NCBI GenBank assembly: GCA_018711775.1
Contig: DVHV01000139.1
Location: 1 to 23,010, forward strand
Length of the DNA: 23,010 nucleotides
From: Candidatus Onthocola stercoravium
Lineage (GTDB): Bacteria; Bacillota_I; Bacilli_A; RF39; UBA660
Direction: 5' to 3'
A program made the position numbers and the translations under genes. Positions 1 through 7,214 of this stretch are shown here, in pieces (within the stretch, counting starts at the first letter, position 1; each line of letters begins with the position of its first letter). A model generated the notes under the pieces. That model was not told the DNA's origin. It saw only the letters and a program-made list of their open reading frames with translations, and did no database searches.

Positions 1-207
1 GTATTCTTCTAATTCTTTAGCACAAATATCAAATGATACAAAACCATCATTCTCATTGATATTATGACCTGCCAGAATTGGAACAATTACACAGTAGTCA
101 TTTTTATAGTAATCAATGTAATCATTCCATAATTGATATGGACTTTGAAAACCGTGAATCAAAATGATTTTCTCATTTTTGGGATTACCATATTCTAATA
201 TTTCCAT
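1..207 (-). CDS. Alpha/beta hydrolase, N-terminal part (cut by window edge)
   Basis: The first 69 residues of a protein that runs off the left edge. It starts MEILEYGNPKNEKIILIHGF. The hydrophobic strand followed by HGF matches the oxyanion-hole HG segment near the start of alpha/beta hydrolases, and the following P-Y-Q-L-W and VIVPILAGH stretches fit the next helix and strand. The nucleophile elbow and the rest of the catalytic triad are outside the window, so substrate and class are unknown. The ATG at 205-207 was chosen because no earlier in-frame start is seen; the upstream GTTGAGATG offers only a weak ribosome site. It is the last gene in the reading direction of this strand, about 100 bases after the lipoprotein gene. 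Confidence 0.7.
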   Translation of the reverse strand, partial: MEILEYGNPKNEKIILIHGFQSPYQLWNDYIDYYKNDYCVIVPILAGHNINENDGFVSFDICAKELEEY

Positions 208-308
208 CTCAACAACTCACTTTCAAATTACTATTTATCAATATATATAGACAGATAATTTAAATATTTAATGTTAACTTTATTTCTAACATATATTATA
301 ATTACCTA

Positions 309-860
309 TTATTCATATAATCTAATAACTTGGTATTGATAGGTTTCTTCATCTTCAACATAACCTATGTCAATGCCTTTACCATTGTTAACAGTTGTTC
401 CTGCATCAGCAGAATCTATAGCACCAGCTATTAACTCACTTACTTCTTCAGTTGTAATATCAGGATTATTGGCTTTAATTAAATATTCCAAATACTCGTT
501 TATATAAGATGCAAATTCGCTATTTTTTTCAACATACAAAACCATATAATCAACAATATCACTACTTAAATCTCCAGTAAATTCTATTGGATAGACAATT
601 AGATACACTCCAGTGATTAAACCATACCAATAAGCATTTTCATCAGTAGTCAAATAATCATCTGATGCTGGATTAAGAGTACTATTATCAACAACCTGAG
701 CATTAAATTTGGCAACTAATACGTCTGCTGTTTCTCTTTCAACAGAACCATAATCTTGTTTTTCAGTTTGGCGATCTTCATCTACTGTTTCAGTACCACA
801 GCCAGTAATACCTAAAAAAATTCCCAAACAAAGTAAAATAGATAACAACATTTTTTTCAT
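309..860 (-). CDS. Small lipoprotein of unknown function
   Basis: A 183-residue predicted lipoprotein. The N-terminus (MKKMLLSILLCLGIF...) is a classic signal peptide ending in the lipobox ITGC, so it should be cleaved and lipid-anchored on the outer face of the membrane. The mature part is acidic, with a T/D/E-rich stretch and then a region of aromatic and hydrophobic residues (AYWYGLITGVYLIVYP). No family was recognised. The start at 858-860 is preferred over the in-frame ATG two codons earlier because GGAGG lies seven bases from it. A terminator and an extended -10 promoter lie just upstream, so it is probably transcribed alone. Confidence 0.75.
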   Translation of the reverse strand: MKKMLLSILLCLGIFLGITGCGTETVDEDRQTEKQDYGSVERETADVLVAKFNAQVVDNSTLNPASDDYLTTDENAYWYGLITGVYLIVYPIEFTGDLSSDIVDYMVLYVEKNSEFASYINEYLEYLIKANNPDITTEEVSELIAGAIDSADAGTTVNNGKGIDIGYVEDEETYQYQVIRLYE

Positions 861-878
861 AATCATTCCTCCATATTT

Positions 879-888
879 AATTTTATTA
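879..888 (-). promoter_or_regulatory. Extended -10 promoter for the lipoprotein gene
   Basis: On the minus strand the sequence reads ATGCTATAATAAAATT, a TGnTATAAT extended -10 element about 20 bases upstream of the lipoprotein ribosome site and directly after the terminator of the previous gene. No good -35 box is visible, which is common with extended -10 promoters. Coordinates are approximate. Confidence 0.5.
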
Positions 889-893
889 TAGCA

Positions 894-927
894 TAAAAAA
901 GCAAATCTTTTATACTAACTGATTTGC
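894..927 (-). terminator. Rho-independent terminator after the membrane XRE gene
   Basis: GCAAATC (901-907) and GATTTGC (921-927) form a 7-bp stem with a 13-base loop. On the minus strand it is followed by a run of six T. It ends transcription of the membrane XRE gene. Confidence 0.75.
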
Positions 928-934
928 CTTATTA

Positions 935-1645
935 TTATTTACAAAATGTATCTATATTATCTATATCATACTTGCCATTTTTAATTACTTTATATGTTTC
1001 ATTATCTTCATCAACATTGCATCTGACTACATCATAAAATAAAGTATCATAATATTTTACATCATCTCCCGAAACTGTTATTAAGGAAAATCTTGGTGCT
1101 TGATGAATATTTACAACACCAATGTAATCTATGGCTAATAATACTAATATAAAAATTATAAAATAACCAAAGTTACAAAATAACCTTTTTCCGTATTGTA
1201 ATTTCTTAGTGAACCTACTAACACCAACCAAAGAAACTATTCCACCGAAGACAGAATAAATAGCTCCCCAACTACTATCACTAGGAAATATAGCCATGGC
1301 AGTAAGAGAAATTAAAACACCAAATACGATGAATATTAAACCAATAAAATTATTTTTATTTTCTAGTTTTTTATTAGTATAATCAATAGTATTAATTATA
1401 TTTTCTTCTAACTTTTCTTGGTATTCTTTATTATTTACTACTTCTCCACTCATTAAATCATTTAGGGAAATATCAAGTTCACTACATAATGGTTTAAATA
1501 GTGATAAATCTGGCATATTTCTCCCATTTTCCCAGTTGCCAATGGTACGATCAGATACTCCTAATTTCTCAGCTAGGTCCTGTTGAGTCATATTCTTATT
1601 TTTACGACATTCTGCAATAAATTTACCAATTTTTTCTTGATTCAT
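935..1645 (-). CDS. XRE-family regulator with C-terminal membrane helices
   Basis: A 236-residue protein with an N-terminal HTH_3 domain (about residues 3-60; MTQQDLAEKLGVSDRTIGNW is the two-helix DNA-reading unit, followed by NGRNMPDLSLF). After a charged linker there are three predicted membrane segments (about residues 98-120, 127-145 and 160-185) and a soluble tail. Architectures of this kind suggest a DNA-binding protein held at the membrane, perhaps responding to an envelope signal; the signal cannot be read from sequence. The start is set at MNQEK because AAAGGAG lies five bases before it; the upstream in-frame ATGs lack spacing for a ribosome site. It follows a second XRE gene by about 65 bases. 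Confidence 0.85.
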   Translation of the reverse strand: MNQEKIGKFIAECRKNKNMTQQDLAEKLGVSDRTIGNWENGRNMPDLSLFKPLCSELDISLNDLMSGEVVNNKEYQEKLEENIINTIDYTNKKLENKNNFIGLIFIVFGVLISLTAMAIFPSDSSWGAIYSVFGGIVSLVGVSRFTKKLQYGKRLFCNFGYFIIFILVLLAIDYIGVVNIHQAPRFSLITVSGDDVKYYDTLFYDVVRCNVDEDNETYKVIKNGKYDIDNIDTFCK

Positions 1646-1709
1646 ATTTTCTCCTTTCATACTCATCATATAAAAATTTTGGAATTTTTAACAGGAAATA
1701 TATCAAGGG

Positions 1710-2159
1710 TTATTTATTGTCTTTCCATTCGTGATAAAGAATATCTTTTAAAACTAACATACTATCTAATTCATTAAAACCATAATTATCTTTTAGACTA
1801 TTTAATAGTTTTCTTATTATAGTAGAATACTTAGATATGTCTACTTGTTGGGTATAATTCTTTAATACTGGATATTTTTTACTCCATGCATTTGTCCAGT
1901 TAATTTTTGATTCTTTTTCTTCATCAGTATTTTTAATTATTTCTTCTATTTCTTTTATATCAATATCAAAATCTATTAATTCATCTAAAGTTAAGTTATA
2001 TAACTTAGCCAATTTTTTTGATTGATAAATATCTGGAATAGTTTCATCAGTTTCCCACTTAGAAATAGTTTGTCTACTTACTCCTAATTTTTCTGCCACA
2101 CTTTCTTGTGATAAGCCTGCTTTTTTTCTTGCTTGAAATAAATTGTTTCCTAAATTCAT
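1710..2159 (-). CDS. XRE-family transcriptional regulator
   Basis: A 149-residue protein. The N-terminal HTH_3 domain spans about residues 5-60; the signature is GLSQESVAEKLGVSRQTISK followed by W-E and a P-D-I segment. The C-terminal half (KINWTNAWSKKYPVLKNYTQ onward) is charged and was not assigned to a family; it may bind a ligand or dimerise. GGAGG lies seven bases before the ATG. It sits upstream of the membrane XRE gene on the same strand, and the two could be cotranscribed because no strong terminator separates them. Targets are unknown; the neighbouring membrane-protein genes are candidates by position only. Confidence 0.85.
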   Translation of the reverse strand: MNLGNNLFQARKKAGLSQESVAEKLGVSRQTISKWETDETIPDIYQSKKLAKLYNLTLDELIDFDIDIKEIEEIIKNTDEEKESKINWTNAWSKKYPVLKNYTQQVDISKYSTIIRKLLNSLKDNYGFNELDSMLVLKDILYHEWKDNK

Positions 2160-2244
2160 GTTTTACCTCCACAATTAAGTATAAATCTTGTAATGGCTTT
2201 TTGCTATCAAGAATATTTTACACTTGTGCTATTTTTCTTAACAT

Positions 2245-2910
2245 TTAATTTTGTTTTTCTTTTAAAATCTGTTCATTAAATTTCTCCATAAATTCATCAG
2301 TAGTAGACCAGAAAAAATCATATCCTGATATTTGATATAGAGCATAGGCACAAAGATATTCATAGACACCACGATTAGAACTTTTATAAATAATTAAATA
2401 TAAAGGTTTCATAGCAGGAACTCCAATATCGACGACTCTTTTAAAGCGATCATACTCTAAAATCCTAGCCCAACCTTCAGTAACAATTATTTCGGGATTG
2501 GCTCTCTCTTCAGCGTAAGCCTCATCAACTAAAGTTTGCAGTTCGCTACCAATTTGATTTAAAATATCAACATTTATATTTTGCAGGAGCAGTTCTTCAT
2601 TTATGCCATCTTCTGTAATTTCTTCCCACTTTATTTCATTTTGTTTGTTAGAGTTATTTTCCTCAGCAGTTTCACTTGAAGGACAAGTATAGTTTTCCCA
2701 TTTAAATATAGTTTTTTTAGCACCATTTGAACAAAAATAGGTATCAACTAATACTCCCTTATCTAATTTTGTTAAAGTTCCACCATTATACTCTTCAGTT
2801 ATTTTTATAACTATACCATTATTAAATACTTTGGCTTGGATAGTGTCTATTACCAAAAGAATTAATAATGTTACTATAACTATTACTATAATTTTTGTTG
2901 TTTTTTTCAT
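2245..2910 (-). CDS. Membrane-anchored protein of unknown function
   Basis: A 221-residue protein with one N-terminal membrane helix (about residues 5-24, rich in I and V, no lipobox cysteine), so most of it should lie outside the cell. Two cysteines in the first domain (YFCSNG and YTCPSS) could pair. The C-terminal 100 residues are predominantly helical (ILNQIGSELQTLVDEAY; WARILEYDRFKRVVDIG; EYLCAYALYQISGYDFFW) and look like a conserved domain that I cannot name. The start at 2908-2910 was chosen over a TTG five codons earlier because AAAGGAAA lies at normal spacing. It follows the VanZ-like gene by 22 bases, so the two are probably cotranscribed. Confidence 0.65.
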   Translation of the reverse strand: MKKTTKIIVIVIVTLLILLVIDTIQAKVFNNGIVIKITEEYNGGTLTKLDKGVLVDTYFCSNGAKKTIFKWENYTCPSSETAEENNSNKQNEIKWEEITEDGINEELLLQNINVDILNQIGSELQTLVDEAYAEERANPEIIVTEGWARILEYDRFKRVVDIGVPAMKPLYLIIYKSSNRGVYEYLCAYALYQISGYDFFWSTTDEFMEKFNEQILKEKQN

Positions 2911-2932
2911 ACATTTTCCTTTCAAAATATTT

Positions 2933-3649
2933 TTAATTTATAAATATCACAATATCGGTAACAATTAATACAGTTAAACTTATATAAAACAATACTTTCT
3001 TATGTCTAAGTTTTAATTTAAAATCTGTATAAAATAGTTTTCTAACTTTATCAATAATTTTAAATCTTGTAATCAGAAAAGTAAATACCACTACTCCCAT
3101 ATAATTTAATATTATGTCATCAATATCAAAAGAACCTGTATGAGCAAATGCCTGTAACACTTCGATAATAATAATTGTTGGTATGATTATGACACTTTGT
3201 CTTAATATGTTTTTATTTTTTAAATTTTTGATCATAAGTAAAAATGATAATGGAATAAGCATAACAATATTACCTACAATGTTTTTTAATAGTAATGCAG
3301 TAGAGCCATATTTAATTTGGCGCATTATTGTGTAAAACGGCGTATATTGTCCAGCGTAACCCCAAGTATAAAAGGCTAAGCTTGTTCTTCCTATAAAAAA
3401 TGTAAAGCTTATTAAAAGCAAAATAAAGAGAAATATATAAGCCAATACATTATTTTTGTATATTTTTTCTTCATTTATTAATATTCCGTAAGTATAAACA
3501 AATAAACAATTAATTAGCATAAATAAAATGCATTTAAAATAATTCATATTGTAAAGATATTGATTTCTTCCTACAAAGATTAAATAGCAAAAAATAATTA
3601 TATTAATAATAAATAATAAATTTTTTATTACCAAAGCTCTTTTTTTCAT
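2933..3649 (-). CDS. VanZ-like membrane protein
   Basis: A 238-residue protein with about six membrane segments. The C-terminal part carries the VanZ-family pattern: N-x-V-x-N-I-V-M-L-I-P-L-S-F-L-L, then a helix ending I-I-E-V-L-Q, then G-S-F-D-I-D-D-I-I-L-N-Y-M-G. VanZ relatives are membrane proteins linked in some bacteria to resistance to cell-wall-acting glycopeptides, but most members have no proven role, so no resistance is claimed. The ATG at 3647-3649 is preferred over an upstream TTG; AGGAAAA is the ribosome site. It is probably the first gene of a two-gene unit with the anchored protein downstream. The 550-base region upstream contains structured repeats and a candidate RNA. Confidence 0.8.
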   Translation of the reverse strand: MKKRALVIKNLLFIINIIIFCYLIFVGRNQYLYNMNYFKCILFMLINCLFVYTYGILINEEKIYKNNVLAYIFLFILLLISFTFFIGRTSLAFYTWGYAGQYTPFYTIMRQIKYGSTALLLKNIVGNIVMLIPLSFLLMIKNLKNKNILRQSVIIIPTIIIIEVLQAFAHTGSFDIDDIILNYMGVVVFTFLITRFKIIDKVRKLFYTDFKLKLRHKKVLFYISLTVLIVTDIVIFIN

Positions 3650-3700
3650 ACGTTTTCCTACTTTCAAATACTAAGATTTTCTTTTAGGTTATTCATCTTT

Positions 3701-3776
3701 TAATTAGTTCTAAATAATGCAACTAACTTAATTTGGTAGACGCTGTCTTCCAAATTGTATACAATAAATAAAATTT
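3701..3776. repeat. Hairpin repeat element, copy A
   Basis: Left flank TTCTAAATAATGCAACTAAC, then a stem AATTTGGTAGAC (3730-3741) with GTCTTCCAAATT (3745-3756), a 12-bp stem with one T-T mismatch, then the right flank ACAATAAATAAAATTT. It lacks the T-run of a terminator on either strand. The flanks match copy B about 95 bases further on, while the stem sequence does not. Confidence 0.6.
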
Positions 3777-3795
3777 CATGTTGTTCTTAAATTTC

Positions 3796-3870
3796 TATTA
3801 ATTCTAAATAATGCGATCAATTTAATTGCGACAACAATGCTGTCGCAATTGGAAATAAACAATAAAATTT
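3796..3870. repeat. Hairpin repeat element, copy B
   Basis: Left flank ATTCTAAATAATGCGATCAA, then AATTGCGACA (3824-3833), a seven-base loop and TGTCGCAATT (3841-3850), a perfect 10-bp stem, then ACAATAAAATTT. The flanks align with copy A but the stem differs at most positions while staying self-complementary, so the structure is preserved rather than the sequence. Confidence 0.6.
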
Positions 3871-3936
3871 TCTTACATTATTATTCATTGATTTATCCTA
3901 TGTTACAACACACTACTCTTATTATATAATACATTA

Positions 3937-3960
3937 GAACAAAAGCCAAACAAGTTTGGC
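3937..3960 (-). terminator. Terminator of the candidate small RNA
   Basis: GCCAAAC (3945-3951) and GTTTGGC (3954-3960) form the stem; on the minus strand it is followed by TTTTGTTC. The two central bases and the closing pair form the tight loop. Confidence 0.65.
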
Positions 3961-4051
3961 ATCCTTGCATCACTACAAGGCATTTCTACTTCACAGAGTC
4001 CTTCGAACTCTCCATAGACCAGTTTCGGATGGTCGCCACCCTACTATATGT
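3937..4051 (-). ncRNA. Candidate small structured RNA with own promoter and terminator
   Basis: Read on the minus strand, an extended -10 box (TGTTATAAT) is followed by about 115 bases that are distinctly richer in G and C than the surroundings and fold into several hairpins. These are GACCA/TGGTC around TCCGAAAC (an alternative pairing is GGGTGG/CCATCC), AGAGT/ACTCT around TCGAAGG, CCTTG/CAAGG, and finally GCCAAAC-TT-GTTTGGC followed by TTTTGTTC, a terminator. No ORF with a ribosome site fits inside. It did not match the consensus sequences I know for tmRNA, RNase P, SRP RNA, 6S RNA or the common riboswitches. It could be a trans-acting small RNA or a leader of the VanZ-like unit 290 bases downstream; the terminator favours a stand-alone RNA. 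The exact ends are inferred. Confidence 0.5.
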
Positions 4052-4057
4052 TCCATT

Positions 4058-4066
4058 ATTATAACA
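4058..4066 (-). promoter_or_regulatory. Extended -10 promoter of the candidate small RNA
   Basis: TATAAT (complement of 4058-4063) preceded by TGT gives a TGnTATAAT extended -10. A second overlapping promoter, TTGAAA-N17-TATTAA (4075-4103), lies just upstream. Transcription would begin near 4051. Confidence 0.5.
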
Positions 4067-4217
4067 CTACTCAATTAATACATATTTTTTCTTATTATTT
4101 CAACTATATTCTATTCACCCCCATTTAGTTGATAAACCAATTATAGCAAACAAATGTATGTGTGTCAATTGATTTTTACTAAATAATGCAATTTCCTATA
4201 AAAAAAGAATTTCTAAC

Positions 4218-5165
4218 TTAATTAGAAAAACTTATTTTATCAAAATAAACATCAAATGATTTATCTTTCTCTTCTACAATTGCATTAATAAAATCACTTT
4301 CCATACTTTCACTAAATCCAGTAAATACCTCTTCTCCAATTATAGTATAAGGTACTCCTCTAGATTCAACTTCCATAGCATCAGAGAAAGTTTTTAAAAG
4401 TTCAGCATTTTTTTCATTCTTCCAAGTTTCAAAAGTATATAGATTATAGTAATCTCCATATTCACTTTCAATACTATCGAAGAAAGCAAATTCACTTTCA
4501 CAATGGGGACAGCCATCACCCCAGAAGAAATAAATATTTACTTTTCCCTCTTCTTTAGTTATATAATCCAAATTAATTGTATTTGATTCTTCAGTTACTT
4601 CAACATCATTATCATTTTCTGCACTATTTTCATTTTCTGCATCTTCTTTATCGATATTTGTATTATTGTTAGAAAGAGAATTATCTTTATTTACTTCAGC
4701 TAAATTAACATATTGTGTAAACCAATTTTTAAAGCCTTCCTTTGTTTTATAATAATCTATATCTTCATCAGCATTAGCATCTAGAAAGTCAACCATTTTA
4801 CCATTTTTATATATTACAAATGAAGGATAATGTTCTAGGAAATCACCTAGATCACTTTCTTTTAATTCCGAATAATTTATTTCATATATAGTAATTGGGT
4901 ATTCTTCTAAAAAATCATTTATAACAACTTCAAAATTAGATGATGCTAAACACATGTCCTGAGACACAAAAACTACAAATGATTCTTTATCGCTGATTAA
5001 TTCTTCTAGTTCTGAAGTATTTATTTCTATTTTTTCTCCGGTATTATAATACTTACTTTCTAAAGAAAAAATTTTACTTTGATTTTGAAATATTAAAAAT
5101 ACTACAATAGCTGCAACAACAATGATTAGAGCAACTATACTAATTATTAGCCACTTCTTTTTCAT
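4218..5165 (-). CDS. Membrane-anchored protein with two thioredoxin folds
   Basis: A 315-residue protein with an N-terminal membrane helix (about residues 5-26) and two thioredoxin-like domains outside the membrane. Domain 1 (about 50-155) has CLAS (C72 to S75) in place of CxxC and a P-S-F-V-I-Y-K-N-G strand with the cis-proline. Domain 2 (about 200-310) has a full CPHC active site (C219, C222) and GVPYT with its cis-proline. A low-complexity N/E/D linker (about 160-197) joins them. By family knowledge the second domain should perform thiol-disulfide exchange on extracytoplasmic proteins; the first is probably a binding or single-cysteine domain. It lies two bases after a rhodanese-like gene, with its GAGG ribosome site inside that gene's end, so the pair is translationally coupled. 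Confidence 0.85.
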   Translation of the reverse strand: MKKKWLIISIVALIIVVAAIVVFLIFQNQSKIFSLESKYYNTGEKIEINTSELEELISDKESFVVFVSQDMCLASSNFEVVINDFLEEYPITIYEINYSELKESDLGDFLEHYPSFVIYKNGKMVDFLDANADEDIDYYKTKEGFKNWFTQYVNLAEVNKDNSLSNNNTNIDKEDAENENSAENDNDVEVTEESNTINLDYITKEEGKVNIYFFWGDGCPHCESEFAFFDSIESEYGDYYNLYTFETWKNEKNAELLKTFSDAMEVESRGVPYTIIGEEVFTGFSESMESDFINAIVEEKDKSFDVYFDKISFSN

Positions 5166-5167
5166 TA

Positions 5168-5863
5168 CTATACCTCATGAAGTGTTGTAAAATCAATATT
5201 ATAATAAGGAACAATACTAAAATTATAATAGTCTTCGCCATCGATAGTTTTCTTAACTTCTACATTATTGTTGCCATTGTAACTCCAATAAGCACCAACA
5301 TTATAAATTTTATTTTCATCCCAACCAAGGGCAACAAGCATGGTTTTAGTCATTCCGGCATAACCTCCACCACCACACATTAAGAAGATATTTTTATCTC
5401 TTGGAAAAATTGCTTCTAGAATTTCCATTGATTCTTCGTAGTTAGCAACGTAATTACCAGACTCATCTTGAGTAAATAAAGTTTCTCCAGTATAAGTTTC
5501 TCCAACTTCTTCTGGTAGACCTGTTACATTAGTTAAATAAGGATATGGGATAACTTCAAAACCTTCAACAAATCCAGAAAGATAAGAATCTCCACCGATT
5601 GCTTCATAGTTACCTGGATCTTTAAGCATACGCATATCGCGATAAACACTATCACTTCTACCTAAATATTCATCGATAGTACTTTCATTGATATTTTTGT
5701 CAATTCCAAACTGTTCTCCTCTTATACCATCAGATATTTCTGGTTTAGGTAATGTTTCTTCAACATTATTGGAAGTATCCTCCTTAAATATAAAATAACC
5801 TGCTGTTAGACCAACAATTATACTTATGATTGCAGTAATAGATATTATTAAAACTTTTTTCAT
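5168..5863 (-). CDS. Membrane-anchored rhodanese-like protein
   Basis: A 231-residue protein with one N-terminal membrane helix (about residues 4-25) and an extracytoplasmic domain. The segment NIFLMCGGGGYAGMTKTMLV places a cysteine (C163) at the head of a glycine-rich loop followed by a helix, the layout of the rhodanese active site, and the next strand (KIYNVGAYWSYNG) also fits. The loop is unusually glycine-rich and lacks the usual arginine, so sulfurtransferase activity is uncertain. Cotranscribed and coupled with the tandem thioredoxin-fold gene, it suggests an extracytoplasmic sulfur or redox relay. GGAG lies about seven bases before the ATG, and a good promoter is upstream. Confidence 0.8.
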   Translation of the reverse strand: MKKVLIISITAIISIIVGLTAGYFIFKEDTSNNVEETLPKPEISDGIRGEQFGIDKNINESTIDEYLGRSDSVYRDMRMLKDPGNYEAIGGDSYLSGFVEGFEVIPYPYLTNVTGLPEEVGETYTGETLFTQDESGNYVANYEESMEILEAIFPRDKNIFLMCGGGGYAGMTKTMLVALGWDENKIYNVGAYWSYNGNNNVEVKKTIDGEDYYNFSIVPYYNIDFTTLHEV

Positions 5864-5884
5864 ACTATTCTCCTTTCGTTTTTT

Positions 5885-5913
5885 ATTATAAACAAAAAAT
5901 ATTCATATAACAA
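5885..5913 (-). promoter_or_regulatory. Promoter of the rhodanese/thioredoxin operon
   Basis: TTGTTA (complement of 5908-5913), a 17-base spacer and TATAAT (complement of 5885-5890), about 10 bases before the AAAGGAG ribosome site of the rhodanese-like gene. Confidence 0.65.
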
Positions 5914-5915
5914 TA

Positions 5916-5947
5916 AACCAAGCGTTGATATGACTAAACGCTTGGTT
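5916..5947 (-). terminator. Terminator after the small two-helix membrane protein
   Basis: AACCAAGCGTT (5916-5926) and AACGCTTGGTT (5937-5947) form a perfect 11-bp stem with a 10-base loop. On the minus strand it is followed by TATTGTTAT, a moderate T-rich tail that also forms the -35 region of the next promoter. Confidence 0.65.
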
Positions 5948-5962
5948 GAGTTTGAAAAATAT

Positions 5963-6217
5963 TTAATCCATACGCATGTGATCTATTATTTTAAATATTA
6001 ATGCCAGCAGTAAAAGTACAGCAATTCCGATAATAAGTGAACCAAATAAAACAGAATCTCGCAATAACAATATTCCCAAAATAATTAAACCAATTAAAAA
6101 ACTTATAGGTATTAGAGCAATAATTATCCTTAAAATTTTAGGAATCTTTTTATTAGGTAATGCTTCTATACTTCCATCAATTATTAATTCTAATATTAAT
6201 TCAATAAAATCATCCAT
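5963..6217 (-). CDS. Small membrane protein with two helices
   Basis: An 84-residue protein: an acidic amphipathic N-terminus (MDDFIELILELIIDGSIEAL), a basic patch (NKKIPKILR), then two closely spaced membrane helices (about residues 31-51 and 55-76) and a short HMRMD tail. GGAG lies about seven bases before the ATG. It is followed by a strong stem-loop and so is probably monocistronic. No family was recognised. Confidence 0.7.
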   Translation of the reverse strand: MDDFIELILELIIDGSIEALPNKKIPKILRIIIALIPISFLIGLIILGILLLRDSVLFGSLIIGIAVLLLLALIFKIIDHMRMD

Positions 6218-6270
6218 AATTTTTCTCCATCATTTAAATATATTTACTTGCTTCGAAATTATCGAAGAAA

Positions 6271-6569
6271 TTAATTCTTAAAATTTTCTAAATCACTATA
6301 ATATAAAATTTCTTTATTTTATGATTTAGCAAATTCAATTTCACTTTTAGTACTTTCCCCTATATATTTGTTAACATCTACTACTAGTATAGCATCAGCT
6401 AACTTTATTTTTTCTCTGTGTACTCGAGCAAACATTTCTTTTTCACTGGGAGTAACACTATAATTTTTATCAACAGGAAAAATTGAAGTAATAACAACAT
6501 TTCCCTCCAATGTCATTTTTCTTGCTATACGTAGCATTTTAAACTTCCACAAATTGTTATTACTTTCAT
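6271..6569 (-). pseudogene. Broken deoxyribosyltransferase-like (DUF4406-type) gene
   Basis: Reading from the ATG at 6567-6569 (AAAGGAAAG ribosome site) gives MKVITICGSLK and then a stop. The continuation FKMLRIARKMTLEGN is in another frame, so an out-of-frame deletion lies near 6545. That frame continues with the typical LADAILVVDVNKYIGEST and KSEIEFAKS, then hits TAA at 6319-6321. Directly after this stop the same frame reads NKEILYYSDLENFKN and ends at 6271, exactly the C-terminal strand expected for the family. So there are two lesions: a frameshift and a premature stop. Intact relatives are small nucleotide-binding proteins resembling nucleoside 2-deoxyribosyltransferases. It follows the metallo-beta-lactamase gene by 12 bases. 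Confidence 0.75.
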
Positions 6570-6581
6570 TTTTACTTTCCT

Positions 6582-7214
6582 TTATCTAATTAGTATCTTA
6601 CATTCTATCTCTTTATCTACTAAATCTGCAAAGCTGTTAGCATCTTCCTTGTTACCAACAATTAAACCATAATGAATTGGAACAGCAATTTGAGGTTTAA
6701 TTTCATTGATAAGTTCTGCGGCTTCACTATAAGTCATTGTGTAAGTTCCGCCGATGGGAACGAAAGCAACATCACATTTAACTTGTCTATTTTCTTCAGT
6801 TATATCAGTATCACCGGCGATATAATATGTAGTTTGATCTAAGTTAACAATATATCCCACCCATTCATTAGATTTAGGATGAAAATTCTTGTTAGTGTTA
6901 TATGCGGGGATTGTTTTAAAATTTATTCCCAATACACTATATTCTTCATTAGGGCTTACAACTATAATATGCTCTTTAGCAAAACCGAATTGTAATACCA
7001 TATCTTCTAAATCTTTAGGTACAACTATAGTTGTATTATCTTTTATAACTTTACTTATGTCTTCTTCGGAATAATGATCATAATGACTATGCGTAATAAA
7101 TATAATATCAGCATCGTTATAATCTTTATTTATTTTAAAAGGATCAAAATAAATAATTAATCCTTTATTAAATCTAATACTACTATGACATAAAACTTCA
7201 ATATTTTCTAACAT
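6582..7214 (-). CDS. Metallo-beta-lactamase-fold metal-dependent hydrolase
   Basis: A 210-residue protein of the small UlaG/UPF0173-like branch of the metallo-beta-lactamase fold. The metal motif is THSHYDHYS (H42, H44, D46, H47); later ligands are the aspartate of IAGDTD (about D135) and the histidine of VPIHYG (about H181). Such proteins use one or two metal ions to hydrolyse phosphoesters, lactones or other substrates; the substrate here is unknown. It should be cytoplasmic because no signal peptide is present. The start at 7212-7214 has GGAGG eight bases before it; an upstream in-frame start lacks one. The pseudogene follows closely, so the two were probably an operon. Confidence 0.85.
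   Translation of the reverse strand: MLENIEVLCHSSIRFNKGLIIYFDPFKINKDYNDADIIFITHSHYDHYSEEDISKVIKDNTTIVVPKDLEDMVLQFGFAKEHIIVVSPNEEYSVLGINFKTIPAYNTNKNFHPKSNEWVGYIVNLDQTTYYIAGDTDITEENRQVKCDVAFVPIGGTYTMTYSEAAELINEIKPQIAVPIHYGLIVGNKEDANSFADLVDKEIECKILIR

Larger units (their letters stand above)
3668..4217. other. Gene-free stretch with repeats and a candidate RNA
   Basis: This 550-base region has no convincing ORF on either strand. It holds two copies of a hairpin element (about 3701-3776 and 3796-3870), a candidate small RNA on the minus strand (about 3937-4051) with a promoter and terminator, and a third short occurrence of the repeat flank CTAAATAATGCA at 4179-4190. The remainder is plain AT-rich sequence with a few promoter-like boxes. 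Confidence 0.7.

Noticed and set aside
2925..2925. Upstream TTG starts for the genes at 2910, 3649 and 7913.
   Set aside because: Each TTG lies within or before the ribosome site; the ATG that follows has correct spacing and begins a typical membrane-anchor sequence.
3937..4051. GTAGGGTGGCGACC on the minus strand resembles the AGGGTGG...ACC T-box sequence.
   Set aside because: There is one extra base in the core, no stem I or specifier region upstream, and no aminoacyl-tRNA synthetase or amino-acid gene downstream.
6251..6267. CTTCGA/TCGAAG stem after the pseudogene as a terminator.
   Set aside because: Only 6 bp with no T-run on the minus strand; too weak to call.
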